From Zopfochytrium polystomum (Eukaryota; Chytridiomycota; Chytridiomycetes; Chytridiales; Chytridiaceae): DNA of 64,000 nucleotides. Shown here one piece after another: positions 32,985 through 47,502 of this stretch. The notes under the pieces are model-generated. The model did no database searches and was not told the origin of the DNA. It saw nothing but the letters and a program-made list of their open reading frames with translations. Position 1 is the stretch's first letter. Every line of letters starts with the position of its first letter. The stretch is taken from the NCBI GenBank assembly GCA_025765615.1, contig JAIVFJ010000042.1, positions 62,001-126,000 on the forward strand. Reading direction: 5' to 3'. A program made the position numbers and the translations under genes.

Positions 32985-34424
32985 TGTGGGACTACACTGA
33001 GGTCTCAGTGATAAAGTCTAGGGATTTTATTCGCAAAAACAAGCGTACCTGTCATAAAACCGCAAGGATCGGGACCCCTATTATTGCTCCCAGTTCTTTA
33101 GTTTCCAAGGCGTTATCAAAGTGTATTTGCGGCTAACCCGTCTTTATTATTGGGCCTGCTTTTACTACTTTCGTCTTAACAGTTTCCGTTGTGCCAGGTT
33201 TTTCCCAACATATTTTCTTTTTTGGTGACTAATGGAGACTGCCTGACTGCCAAGGGATGGGGTGCCTGACAGGCCGTACCCCAAGCCCGCCTAATTTATT
33301 ATTTATTTTCGGCACTTGTACATACATGCATAGGGTTGGGGACTTAGAGCATTTGTGGTGGATGCTCCAAGTCAGGGACGTTGACTTGTCAATTTTCTCT
33401 CTCTCTGTTTTTGGGCCATTTCTCTTTTTCCAATTTTCGTCAATCTGATTTCTGTCCTTTGGCACCAATACAGAGTCCCTTCAAATCCATCCAGCTCAGG
33501 AAGGTGAGGGTAGTGAGAGATGGTACACACCCGGGTGTGTACATGGTCCCTTCGTGGGGCTCCTCTTAAGGGGCCGTGGGTGGGGAATGCAGCTGGCCCC
33601 ACCAGCGACTGTGTGACATTGCCAGCTCTGTGTTGGAGTGAGGATCATTGGCGCTTGCCCACTGCGACGACGGTGGTGGTGGCGGCGACGACGAAGGCGT
33701 TGTTGTCCCCAACCTTCCCGTCCCCGCGAGGGTGTTGGTGGCTGCGCCCAGACACCTGAGAGTTCGATCTACAAGCGCCTGCCTCGGTCCTATTGCTGTG
33801 AGGGTGAGATGTGTGAGTATGAGTGTGATGTGATAAAGCCCGTTGGTCGAGTGATCGTGTCGATGCAGCCCGGCGGGGTGCGTGTACGATTGCAGGTGAT
33901 TCCGCGTGCGAGTTCCCTGCTGGCGACCTTCCAACCCCTACATAGTCAACTCCCTTCTCTCTCTCCCCCCCGTCGCTGGCGACGACGAGGGCTCCTGCAG
34001 CTCCGTCTGCGACGAGGGGCGCTAGGTCGCGCCCTGTCCGTCCCGTCACTATTAACCGCTCCTGTTGTATTTGAGAATAGGTTCCTGAGATAAAAACCCC
34101 TGTTTCCCTCTTCTCTCTCTTTATTCTGCGGTTGTGTTGCGCCGTTGGGAGTGCCTTTCCGTTTCCCCTCGCATCGGCCTGCAGCCACGTGAGTAATCGG
34201 TGCTCCAGCACCAATCCTTCAGAGGATTGTCCCTCTGAATGTTCATTCTTTGTGTTTGAGACCCCTGTTAGACAGATCAGTAGGGATACTTCGTGGACTA
34301 GGCAACTAGTAGGGTTGAAACACCCCCTGGACAACAGCCCAATAAAGTTTGTTTAGCCTATTATTTGCTTTCCCTCACTCTAAGGCCCAGATCCCAGGGT
34401 TAAAGGAGTGAGTATAGTCACACA
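32985..34424 (+). repeat. solo LTR of family A, 1.44 kb, TSD TGAG
   Basis: It begins TGTGGGACTACACTGAGG and ends AGTATAGTCACACA, with the 4-bp duplication TGAG at 32981-32984 and 34425-34428. Near the 3' end in this orientation are GATAAAAACC (about 34090) and AATAAA (34342), fitting a U3 of about 1.1 kb and a poly(A) signal in R. Open frames within it are not conserved as proteins. No internal region is attached. Two further complete copies exist (47632-48958, 56979-58432). Confidence 0.85.
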
Positions 34425-35194
34425 TGAGGGTGACAATCGCGATTCTGCGCAGCAATCGCAATTGGGCAGCAGCAGCAAGCGGTCTGGAGGTCAGTTGACT
34501 CTGGTTGTGATTGCAATCTTTTTTGAGGATGTCAATTGTTGAGATTTGAGCCTAGGAAGCTAGCTTCCTATGTCAACAGCGGCCTTGTTGCTGCCACCGA
34601 TGCGACTTACACTAAGTTGGGTAAGCCGAAAGGCCTAATCTGAATCCAACGAAAAGAGTTAGGTGAAGACTGTGTGATTCTAGCTTTGCTTTCCTAGGCT
34701 TTGCCAGCGAGGACAATGTGATTAGAATCACACTCAATGGGTTCAGAGAAATGTGGAACCAGGGCAGCTCACAGCAGCTCCAGGTCACCTGACTTTGTCT
34801 GAACCAATGTTGAACCAGGGACTGGTTGATTTGTGTTTAGGTTTTAAGTTGACCAAGAGGGTAGACGATCGTAGCTTCGAGGCGTGAGGATGAGGTAGGA
34901 GTGAGGCAACCGAGTTTCTTAATTTAGAACTTAATTATTCTTATTATTCTCTTTATTCTCTAATCACATTTCTAGCCTGACGCATCCTTTCAGTCCAGAA
35001 CGAGAATCCGAGGGTATCTCTTCTTCTAGGCTAGTGATTGCTTTAATTGCTCTTTCTAAGCGATTATTACTATGCGTGGTTGATTTCCCCCTTAACCGCG
35101 CCCATCCTTCAAAGGACCCAATGGCGCTGGATACTGTTTCGTATCGAATTCTGGGGCTCCAGGTTACACGCTGAGTAGATCGCGGAGGGTACGT
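34425..35194. other. unassigned; includes an 18-bp perfect palindrome
   Basis: The palindrome TAGGAAGCTAGCTTCCTA is at 34553-34570. A 78-codon minus-strand frame (34964-35200) shows no domain. The sequence is otherwise repeat-like (gattgcaatc motifs). Confidence 0.4.
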
Positions 35195-35751
35195 TGACAA
35201 TTTGAAATGCCCCTGATGACTTCAAATCATCTTTCCTCTGTGGGAAGACTGGTCACTGGACACAGACCTCTGGACAGACCTTGGTTGATTTGAAATGCTC
35301 CTGAATATTTCAAATCATTTTCCCTCTCTGTGGGGAGACCAGTTGCTTGCACACTGGGCTCCACACAGAGCTTGGTTGATTTGACATGCTCTGAATATTT
35401 CAAATCACTCTCCCTCTGTGGGAAGGGATTTACAACACCTCCCAAGAGCAAAGACCTGTCTGAAGCAGTTTGCAACTTGTTCAGATAGGCAAAACAGGAA
35501 AACTGGTCAACCTCCCTGCCTGCAGGAGTATAAATTGGGCAGAGTTTTCTTATTGAAAAGAAAGGGCACTCTCACTCCAATTTTCCAGTCCCTGTCTAAA
35601 ACAAGCCCTCTTTACCCACTTGCCCTTGGTCGCTTGCTATGCTCCCTCCCTTGTACAAGTTCTCAATTCAAGCCTCAGTTCCTCAACCCTTCAACCTTCT
35701 TGCAACACCACCTCCACTCACGACATCGCCTTCTACACTGCAACTTCAACA
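35195..35751 (+). repeat. LTR of family Z
   Basis: The sequence from tgacaatttgaaatgc to ctgcaacttcaaca is about 557 bp, with TATAAAT at about 35530. Its 5' third holds three imperfect direct copies of a unit starting at gatttgaaatgc / ctgaatatttcaaatca. The right part recurs inverted at 63550-64000. Flanking bases show no duplication. Confidence 0.65.
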
Positions 35752-36039
35752 TCAATCGAGATTTACACAACACTTTCAATCTAGGGGCGATGATTGCGAT
35801 CTGGCAGGCACAGCAGCAGAGGGCGAAAGGTTGAGAGCAAAGATTGGGATCTAGCAGATGAGGTGGCAGAGAGCAGTCAGCGTCTGGGGATCGCGATCAG
35901 TGATCATGATCAAAGATTGCGATCTGGCCGGGGCGATGGAAGTGGTGATGCAGGAGGATGGCCAGGGCGGCGGCCACAGCGGCGGCAAGACGCTGCGACG
36001 GGAGTGTTGGACTTGCTCGGTCTGATTGAGTGGTGATTG
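35752..36039. other. unassigned sequence after LTR Z
   Basis: It may be the leader of a lost element. It carries repeated gattgcgatctgg and gatcgcgatcagtgatcatgatc blocks. No primer site complementary to LTR Z was found. Confidence 0.35.
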
Positions 36040-36420
36040 TCAATATGTTGGAGGGGGCAGATTGCTCGAGGATGGCAGCTGGAGGGTGGAAAATGAAGAG
36101 GGAGCAAAGAAGGAGGACGACAACGATGATGGCGGCGTTTGCGGCAGACTTGGCATGGCTGGCGAGGGAGTGGTGCGGAGGTCAGAAAGAGAAGTTAAGA
36201 AATCAGAATTAAGAGATTGAATCTTAGCATTACTCTGGACAAGGCCAGGAAAGTCATGCTCATGCAAGTTATAGTGGCGTGTCTGAAGAATGGTCTGTGC
36301 AGCCAAGTCGTAGCTGAGGGCAATAGACCTGCTGTCTGTGTCAAAACCCAAGAAGAGTCCAAGTGAGGCCCAAGGAGAGAACTTGGTCTTTTGTGAGTTT
36401 GCAGGTTCTGTGTACAAGTC
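36040..36420 (-). pseudogene. Ty1/copia integrase-to-RT linker fragment
   Basis: The minus strand reads KFSPWASLGLFLGFDTDSR, then ALSYDLAAQTILQTRHYNL and HEHDFPG. This is the copia pattern in which a (K)F.P.a....FLG(Y/F) segment is followed by ..r.V.F.E/D. A Ser/Pro-rich linker follows. It is cut by a family A LTR fragment on its upstream side (from about 36426). Confidence 0.65.
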
Positions 36421-36425
36421 CCCCC

Positions 36426-36757
36426 AACCCTATGCGTGTTGTACAAGTGCCAAAAATAAATAATAAATTAGGTGGGCTTGGGGTACAGCCTGTCAGGCAC
36501 CCCATCCCTAGGCAGTCAGGCAGACTCTGTCAGTCACCAAAAAAGAAAATATGTTGAGAAAACCCTGGCGCAATGAAAACTGTTAGATGAAAGTAGTAAA
36601 AGCAGGCCCAATAATAAAGAAGGGATAGCTGCAAATACAGTTTGATAACACCTTGGAAACTAAAGAACTGGGAATAATAATAGGAGTCCTGATCCTTGCG
36701 GTTTTATGACAGGTACACTTGTTTTTGCAAATAAAATCCCTAGACTTTATCACTGAT
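36426..36757 (-). repeat. truncated family A LTR
   Basis: It matches the reverse complement of roughly 33005-33335 of the solo LTR, including the taataaattag block and the ttatgacaggtacacttgtt block. It stops before the LTR terminus and is joined to a family Y fragment. Confidence 0.8.
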
Positions 36758-36905
36758 GTTAGGCAGAACTGACTGGTTAGCAGCAAGAGGCAGAAGACAG
36801 ACCCAAACCTATTGTGACTGTCAGTTATTGTTCTCACAATGTCCATGGGAGAGCTAGCCACTGCCAATGCAGACCTGGGCGCTGGCTTGCGCTGATGACA
36901 AATAG
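36758..36905 (+). repeat. fragment of LTR family Y
   Basis: The sequence from gttaggcagaactgactgg to gcgctgatgacaaatag matches 55152-55300. It is truncated on its right side. Confidence 0.75.
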
Positions 36906-36989
36906 GGTTACATTGGTTCAAAAGGTTGATTTGTTCATTCTCTCTATTACTGCTCACAAACATCTCAGTTGCTTGACTTGTATGGGTCA

Positions 36990-39900
36990 GAAGTTCTGCC
37001 AAAATTCGTGCTCAGGAAGCTCAAGACTTAGCGCTGCTTGCTGTGAAGGCAATCTCTTCAGGGTATCTTGAATGAATCGATTCCAGTACCACTTTGTGTG
37101 TTCGCAAAAGAAGATGTATACACTCAAAAATCTGTGTGGACAAGCTTCAGCAAAACTTTTTTCTGAAGTTATTTGGTCAAAGTTCATCTATTTGTATTGT
37201 ATTCAAGCTCTCGCGAGAGGAGGAAGTCGATTGACGCACTCCAAGGTTCTGGATTTGATGAGAATGCTCTGGGCAGCAATGATGTTGACCTTCCTCAGTT
37301 CCATCCATCTTGTTTCAATGGGAACCTTATGATCCCTTCTCCCAGGTCCATCTGTGAAAGGATTATTCAAAAGGAGCGCACTGCAAAGCCTGGATTCAGT
37401 TTGGAGAGAGCTGCTTCGACATATTCTGCTACAGCTGACCTCATTGGCACTGTTCCTGTTGATGTAACGCTTGTTGCAGCACTGGATGATATGTCGATTG
37501 GTGCACCTGTTCCTGTGACATTCAGCCTGTCTAAGGGGAGATTTCTTGGTGCAGCAGAGATCTCAAGTGAAAAAAATACCTGGCGAAGAAACAAACAAAC
37601 AAAGGACTGTGAAAAGGTAATTTCTCACTTGTCCTCTTTTAGTTCCAAGTAAAACGTAGTTCTTGCGAAAATTGATATGGCAAAGCATGGAATGTATGAC
37701 ATATCTTCAAGCTCCAGATGATGGTTTTCAGCTCTTTGGTTGGAGGGAAATTCTATTGCATGTTACAGAAATCTCCAGACTTGCTCTACGAGCGGTGAAG
37801 CGAGTTCACAATGAAGATTTGGAAGCATTCCAGAAGACCCAGCAAAGCATCAACAAGTCAGTTTTGAAACGCCAGAAATCTGAGTCAGCTGCGGTTGCAA
37901 CAGCTGCTCAATCGAAGACATTGAATGTTAGAAGCCATAGATTGAAGCGGTTGAAGTCTCTGTTGAAGATTAGGCATCCAGCAATCTTAGAATTGTCTGC
38001 ACCTGTGTGGTTGAGAGATGAATGCAGAAATGTTGAAGTAAAGCATGGCATAATAACAGCAGATAGTTTCAGACATGATCATTTGAGATTTGATTCAGCA
38101 GACATTTTCACTCTGGACCAGAGAGTGTGGCTGCGATCACTCATTTCAGTGTTGACCAAGGGCATTGTTGAAATTGAGGCTGCTCTGACAGATGAAGCAC
38201 ATCATCTCACTGCAGTGACTCTGACAGACACTCTTAATACAAGGTCATCAATTTGCAGTACTCACCTGACAAGCACCTCTTTGGTTGATATGTGTCAACA
38301 ACGATTGATCCAAGTTTCAGAATTCATGGGTATTCCTGTAACGTCTTGGACAACTGATGGTGCAACTGCACAGCTTGCTCATTTTCCATATGGGAAACAT
38401 ACACCAACATCATTTCTTGCGGTTTTGAGGATGGTCCATGCTGCATATGACAACCAACTGAAGCTACTGAAGAGTTTACCACAAGGTTGCTGAATGAAAT
38501 CAATTGCCAGCATGATTCTTCAGAGTGCCCCTTCATTTCTCCAAGCCACTGAAGAACGACCACCACCAGTGTACAACTCTATTCTTCTTTTCTCGAAAGA
38601 GACCTTCTTCTGCAAACAAATGGGCTTAAAGGAGTCAGTCATGAAGCAGATATGTTGGAAAGTTGTGGAACTCAGCACAGAACAACCAATTTAACTGTTC
38701 AAATGATGGTTGACAACGATTGTGAAAATTCAAGTAATGCAAGTTATGGAACTGAAAGCTCTACAGCGCAGAGGCCGTTAGAAACAATGTTGTACCCTTT
38801 GAATCCTAGCCCTCCGTCAGTCAAGTACTATTCATCCTCAAATTGGAAACTTGGCACCATACTGCCAACTGATCTTCAGATGCGAGAAATCTGGAAGCGT
38901 ACAACATTTTCACCAACTTGGCAGTACTTTGCATCTTCTTGTGGTTACTCTGTGGGTGATGATTTGATTTTGGATGAAACCATAGTGAGCCCTCTACCAC
39001 TTCAGATTCGCAGCTGGCAAAATTCAAAGCGCCGCTCTCCGTTCCTCCAGCTCCAGGAGGAGGTGAATTAGCTGCTTAACAGCCCTCTTGTGGAGTTTTT
39101 CTACGCAGTGCAAACTTTGAAACACGCAAAAATGGCCAGAATACAGTGTCAAAACGCGGCTGCAGCAGCAGTTTTTGGGCAGAAGACAGCTTCCCAAAAG
39201 GCTCTGAAGTCTGCTCTGCGAAGTGAAAAGCAGAGTGAGAATTCATTCAGTGTAATTTGTGGTCAAGCCGCAGAATACCTGGAGTCCCCAATTTGGACTC
39301 TACATTGCCTAAACTTGCAAGCAGACTGGATGGTGAAAAAGGGGGCTGTAGGGCAGCATGTGAAGGCCTTTGCACAGAGAAGAGACTACGAGTCACAACA
39401 AGCCTCCTTTGCTAAGTCTATCCCAGCATCAGTGCCTGCAGAAATAAGCCAGAGAGCAAACTCCAGCATCGTTTAAGAAGGCGGATATCTCATCTTACAA
39501 ATTATTCAATGCTGATTCATTTTATGAACATTCCACAAATTTTGGGACAGCTTGTCAAAATGCCTGAAGTGTGGAAAGACTTGAGAAATGATTTCCTGGT
39601 TGCAAAAGCTACTGAGATTGAAGTTGAGAAATTTCCACAGCAAGATATCTGAGAAGCGATACACATTCCTTTGAAAACCCGTTTTGATTTAACAGGCCGT
39701 GACTTACTCATGTCAGGAACATGGCAGGACAGGGCAAGGCAGACAAGGAACTGAGTGGAGTGATGATTGTATTGGAAACAATAATTCACTTGAGGGATGA
39801 GACAGGTCGTCTTCCTAGTCAAGACTCAAAGAAAGTTCCAGAAAGAGCAATTAGTAATACAATGATACGAATGATACCAATGACAACAAGACAAGTCAGG

Positions 39901-40680
39901 AAAGCAACGAAGGTTCCAGAAGGTTCCACAAGGTTCCATGAAGGAATGTTCTAGAAGGTTCCAGAGGTTCCAGAAGGTGATTCAGAACAACTCTTATTTT
40001 TTGAAGACATGTCTCATCTTGCATGCAAAAGGCTTGTGAGGAACTTTCTGAAGCTGGAGTGCAAATTTGTTGGATTGGATCCATCTGCATGGCAGAGAGT
40101 GACAGATTCTGCTCATGGTGAGACTCTGTTGCCAAAAGCCTGGTGGAAACGTGACGCCATGGACGTTGAGCAAGGCAGACTTGCTTTTTCAGAAAAGGTG
40201 GAGAACAAACTTCGACAACTTGGTTTTGTAAAGGAGGCAGAGTTTGCTAGTGTGATCAGAGACTTCTACAATGCTTTTGATACTCGTGGACTTTCAGATG
40301 ACGACCGTATGGCCAAATGCCAGTTGATTATTGACTAGTTCATGAGCAAGTTAGGCTCAGAGCTATCTCAAGTTCATACTGCTGCAAAGTCTCACTTTTC
40401 AGTGCTTAACAGCGAAGTTGTTTGAGGTATCTTATGAATGCAACTGCATTGATAGCACTATTCCGAAATCTGCAGCAGATTCCAATCAACAGCAATGTAA
40501 CATTGAAAGCTATTACAAGAAAAACTGTAGCTCATCTGATCTTGAACACACAGAGCTCGGGCACAAACCCAGTTGAGCAGTGTTTTAGCAGGATTTGGGA
40601 AAAGGATAGATCAAGTGGAAGAGTAAGGAACAATAAATCCAATGCAGAGCAAGTCAATGCCACGTTAAGTCAGAGCCTTG
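36990..40680 (+). pseudogene. decayed large transposase-like gene of unknown superfamily, interrupted by a solo LTR
   Basis: A chain of coding-like frames broken by stops and frame changes: 37173-37652 (SSRERRKSIDALQGSGFDEN, LVAALDDMSIGAPV), 37663-38493 (an Ala/Lys-rich helix, LLKIRHPAILELSAPVWLRD, VTSWTTDGATAQLAHF), 38652-39071, 39090-39476 and about 39480-39710. After the solo LTR it resumes at 39990-40338 (KRLVRNFLKLECKFVGLDPS) and 40422-40680 (NPVEQCFSRIWEKDRSSGR). Acidic residues in the DD, TTDG and NPVE.CF segments suggest a DDE/D-type nuclease, and the last resembles the C-terminal motif of P-element/THAP9-like transposases. That is a guess. It could instead be an abandoned cellular gene. 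Confidence 0.45.
39711..39989 (-). repeat. solo LTR of the chromovirus family inside the transposase-like gene
   Basis: It reads tgtcaggaacatggc..gattcagaaca, the reverse complement of the chromovirus LTR. It keeps the self-primer region (caataattcacttgagg). Flanks are ACTCA (39706-39710) and ACTCT (39990-39994), a duplication with one mismatch. Removing it and one repeat restores a continuous frame (GRDLL joined to LFFEDMSHL). Confidence 0.88.
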
Positions 40681-40819
40681 CAAGCGGTGCAAAAGGCTTC
40701 CTCCGGGCCTGTTCTGTTGCCCAAATTTTCGTTTTTTCTACTGTTTTTCTTCCAATGGAGGTGGGGTGTTTTCCTCAGATTTTTTTTTGGTCCTGTTTCT
40801 CTGGTCGTTCTTCAGAGAA

Positions 40820-43138
40820 ATGCCAGAGCAGCCGCCTCGTTCGACAACAACGTCAGGACCGCCCAGACCGGGATATGCCGACGATACAGCTCGTCTGGGC
40901 GGGACATGGCGTGACTCGTCGAAGCGGACGCGCCCATCCAAGGACTGGCTGCACCTGTCGGACGTGCAGTCTGGCAGAATTAGTCGGCCGGCGACCAATT
41001 GGAAGCCGGCGTTCGCGGGCTCGCATTGGATTGCATCACGCCTGCAGGTGCTCCGCGAGTCTCTTCCCGCCGACCCCGACGCCGAAGATGCATCTGGAGA
41101 TGAGGATCTTGAGCGATCCTCTTTCGCAAAGCGTGCCTTGTCCGATGGACGGGAACGTAGTGATCAAACGACCTCGCCACCCTCAAAGCGCCAGAGACCC
41201 CGCAAGAAGACACTCAGGGGTCACACTGGATGTGTGAACACGCTTGCCTGGAATGAAAGCGGGACGCGTCTCGTGTCTGGTTCCGGTGGGCTATTGCAAG
41301 GTTAAAAGGTTCCATATCGAAAGCTCTGAGCATTTGCGGCGTTCGCCATAGATGACTGCACAATCAAGATATGGGACCCGTCTCTCATTCACGCAGATAC
41401 TCCGGTGAAGCCACTGGTGGCATCGTACCACTCTGGTCACGTCCAAAACATCTTTAGCGCGAAGTTTATGACATCCAGCAATGATCGGAAGATCGTCAGC
41501 TGTGCCGCCAGTGGGGTACGAACTACTTGCGAATGCACTTTGCGCCTCATCTGAATGCCTGTCCTCAGCACGTTCGATACTTGGAGCTGGGTGAAGTCTC
41601 GGCAACCGTGAGCTACATTTGCATAATCGACTCCTTATTTATCTCCCTTCTTGCAGATTGCTGTGAATGGATTGTTCAACTGCCACTCGGCAATGACCTA
41701 TGAAGTTCTTCCGGATGGAGACAACCCAAACCTTTTTTTTAGCTGTTCTGACGATGGGACGGTGAACCAGGTGGGCGCTCGCTGCACATCTCTTCTTCCA
41801 ATGAATAATGCGAAACGAAAGTACGATCTTCGACAGAGAACCTCTTGCGAATGCGACGGTTGCGGGAATCATACCCTCATTGACGTCAATCTCTCCAAGA
41901 CCGCAGATCTCTCATGTACATTAGATTACTCCAAGACACGCACTTTATTTCCACTGGTTGACTCTTCAGGCGGCGGAAGCACACCTGACCCCGCAACGTC
42001 AGCCCGCACCAGGTCTTCTCGTCTTTCGCGACAGTTGTTAAGCATGGTCGGACGGTCTTCAGAGAGCGTAGCTGTATCTGCCATGTCGCTTCATCCTTTG
42101 CACCCAGCGTACCTCGCATTAGGCTGCTCGGATGATACAGTCCGCGTGTTTGATAGAAGGATGGTCCGAACTCCAGGTAGAAATTGGTCATCGGACCCAC
42201 CGTCCAGCTCGAACGGCGAGGTGTATGCCTTTCGACCAAGTGACTATGGACACGGGCGGCGAGCGAGTACCAGTTCAGACTCCGATTCAGACGGAAGTGG
42301 TCACTTGGAGAATGACGATGATGATAGCCATTGGGAGACGGATGAGGACGTCGAGGAGTCGACTCATTCAAGAGCCACCAGCATTCTGCATAGAGGTCGT
42401 GGACACTCTCATTCGCAACGCCGAGCGCGTAATCCTTCCTTCCGACGCATAACTGCGATGAAGTTTGACCCAGTTGACGGAAGGCATATCATTATCAGTT
42501 ATTCTGGCGACTCAATCTACTTGATCGCTCCAAATGCCGGTGAAGGAGTGATAGGATGGGCAACCAAGCCTCCAATCGTTCGAAGACTTGAGCCTAATGT
42601 GTCAATGCCTAAATTTCTTCCACCCGATGATCGGGACGAAGACGTAGTTCGAATTTTCAAGGGTCACCGAAACGTGAAGACAATGGTACAGGACCACGCT
42701 ATCTTTTATACTCTAACCTCTCGAAAGATTAAGGAGGCATTCTTTTATGGCCCCAACTCTGAATACATCATGTCTGGCTCTGATGATGGAACATTGTGGG
42801 TGTGGGACAAAAAAACAGGTGATGTTGTCAATAGACTCAAAGGCGATAAGGTTTGTAAACACAACCTCATACGCGTGCGACTGACCTGCTTTCTCAAAGC
42901 ACGTAGTCAATTGCATCGCCCCAAACCCGTTTGATTTGTCTGTCGCCGTGTCCGGAATCGACAACGATATTAAATTGATTGTCCCAACCGCGGAGCGGCC
43001 ATGGACTGGAATTCGTGAGTCAAATATCATTAATCGTGAATACTTAATGCTGCTCATTAATCCATTGCAGAGGCAACCGGAATAGATCGCGAGACAACCA
43101 CTTCTGGCAGTGATATTTTTTCTGAATCACCAGAGGAC

Positions 43139-43179
<41 letters not shown>

Positions 43180-43240
43180 GCCATCAGGGATCCGACTGAG
43201 TCATGCTCAGGCTTTGATGCTGTTCCTCGGTTTGTGCTAG
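40820..43240 (+). CDS. DCAF6-type WD40 protein, putative CUL4-DDB1 substrate receptor
   Basis: Exons: 40820-41285, 41352-41515, 41569-41607, 41657-41770, 41822-42685, 42728-42850, 42900-43014 and 43071-43240, all in phase, about 684 residues. WD repeats: LRGHTGCVNTLAWNESGTRL ending SDDCTIKIWDPS; HSGHVQNIFSAKF; FFSCSDDGTVNQ then YDLRQRTSC; HPAYLALGCSDDTVRVFDRR; later SGSDDGTLWVWDKKTGD and VVNCIAPNPFDLSVAVSGID. The DGTV..(F/Y)D.R..TSC block and the NPFD..AVSGID block are typical of DCAF6 (IQWD1) and its fungal relatives, which present substrates to CUL4-DDB1 ligases. A low-complexity insert lies between repeats (SDSDSDGSGHLENDDDD), and a run of about 14 Asp precedes the C-terminus. Introns 41771-41821 and 42686-42727 are multiples of three without stops; the family match requires removing them. 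Confidence 0.85.
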
Positions 43241-43608
43241 TCAATCCTCTGGAGCCATCTCCTTGTTAACTCCAAGTTTATCCTCGTATATGCGCAGCTC
43301 GTCATGGAATCACTCTTGTTTGACGATCGCTCGGTCGTTGCTGTTTCTCCCTTTGAAACTTTGATACCTTGCATTTGAAGTTTTCCTTTAGTGAATTTTT
43401 TCTGTTGGGTCACTGGCAAATTTCAATATCACCTTGTCACAAAAATCACACGCCACCCGCAGCTCCGCTTCGAACGACCGAGGAGCATTGCCATGGATGG
43501 TCTCCCACTGCGGACATGGGTATGCCCACACTCCAGTCAGAGAGATCTTTTGTTGGTGCCGTTTGCATTCGCGACTCATCGTTACGGTCCCCGTGATCGC
43601 ACAACTCA
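43241..43608. promoter_or_regulatory. intergenic promoter region of the DEAH helicase gene
   Basis: It is 368 bp between the DCAF6-type stop and the helicase ATG, both genes on the plus strand. No TATA box is obvious. Short open frames here have no domain. Confidence 0.4.
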
Positions 43609-47237
<3,629 letters not shown>

Positions 47238-47502
47238 GTTCGTGGAGGAATTAATTGAATCATAATGACAGCGTTCGCATGCTTTTGTTTGCTGCATTGT
47301 TCATTCACATAGTCCTCGGCACCAATTTACACTCCAAATTTCTTTCTCGTGGAAAGAAAGATAGTTCAACATTGACTTCACAGTGTATTGCATATACAAG
47401 TACCTTGCACTCAACAAGACTTTTGTTAAGAATTTTTATTTTGACTTCGCAATTTTTCAGTGATTGAATGGAAACTCCATCCAAGGCAATATTTGACATG
47501 TC
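47238..47502. other. 3' flank of the helicase gene
   Basis: AT-rich sequence up to the start of an LTR. I see no gene. Confidence 0.4.

Noticed and set aside
33638..34334. Long open frames on both strands
   Set aside because: Same reason: LTR sequence, with frames not conserved between copies.
43136..43180. GAC/GAT run as a microsatellite
   Set aside because: It is in frame in the last exon of the DCAF6-type gene and encodes an acidic tract, so I treat it as coding.
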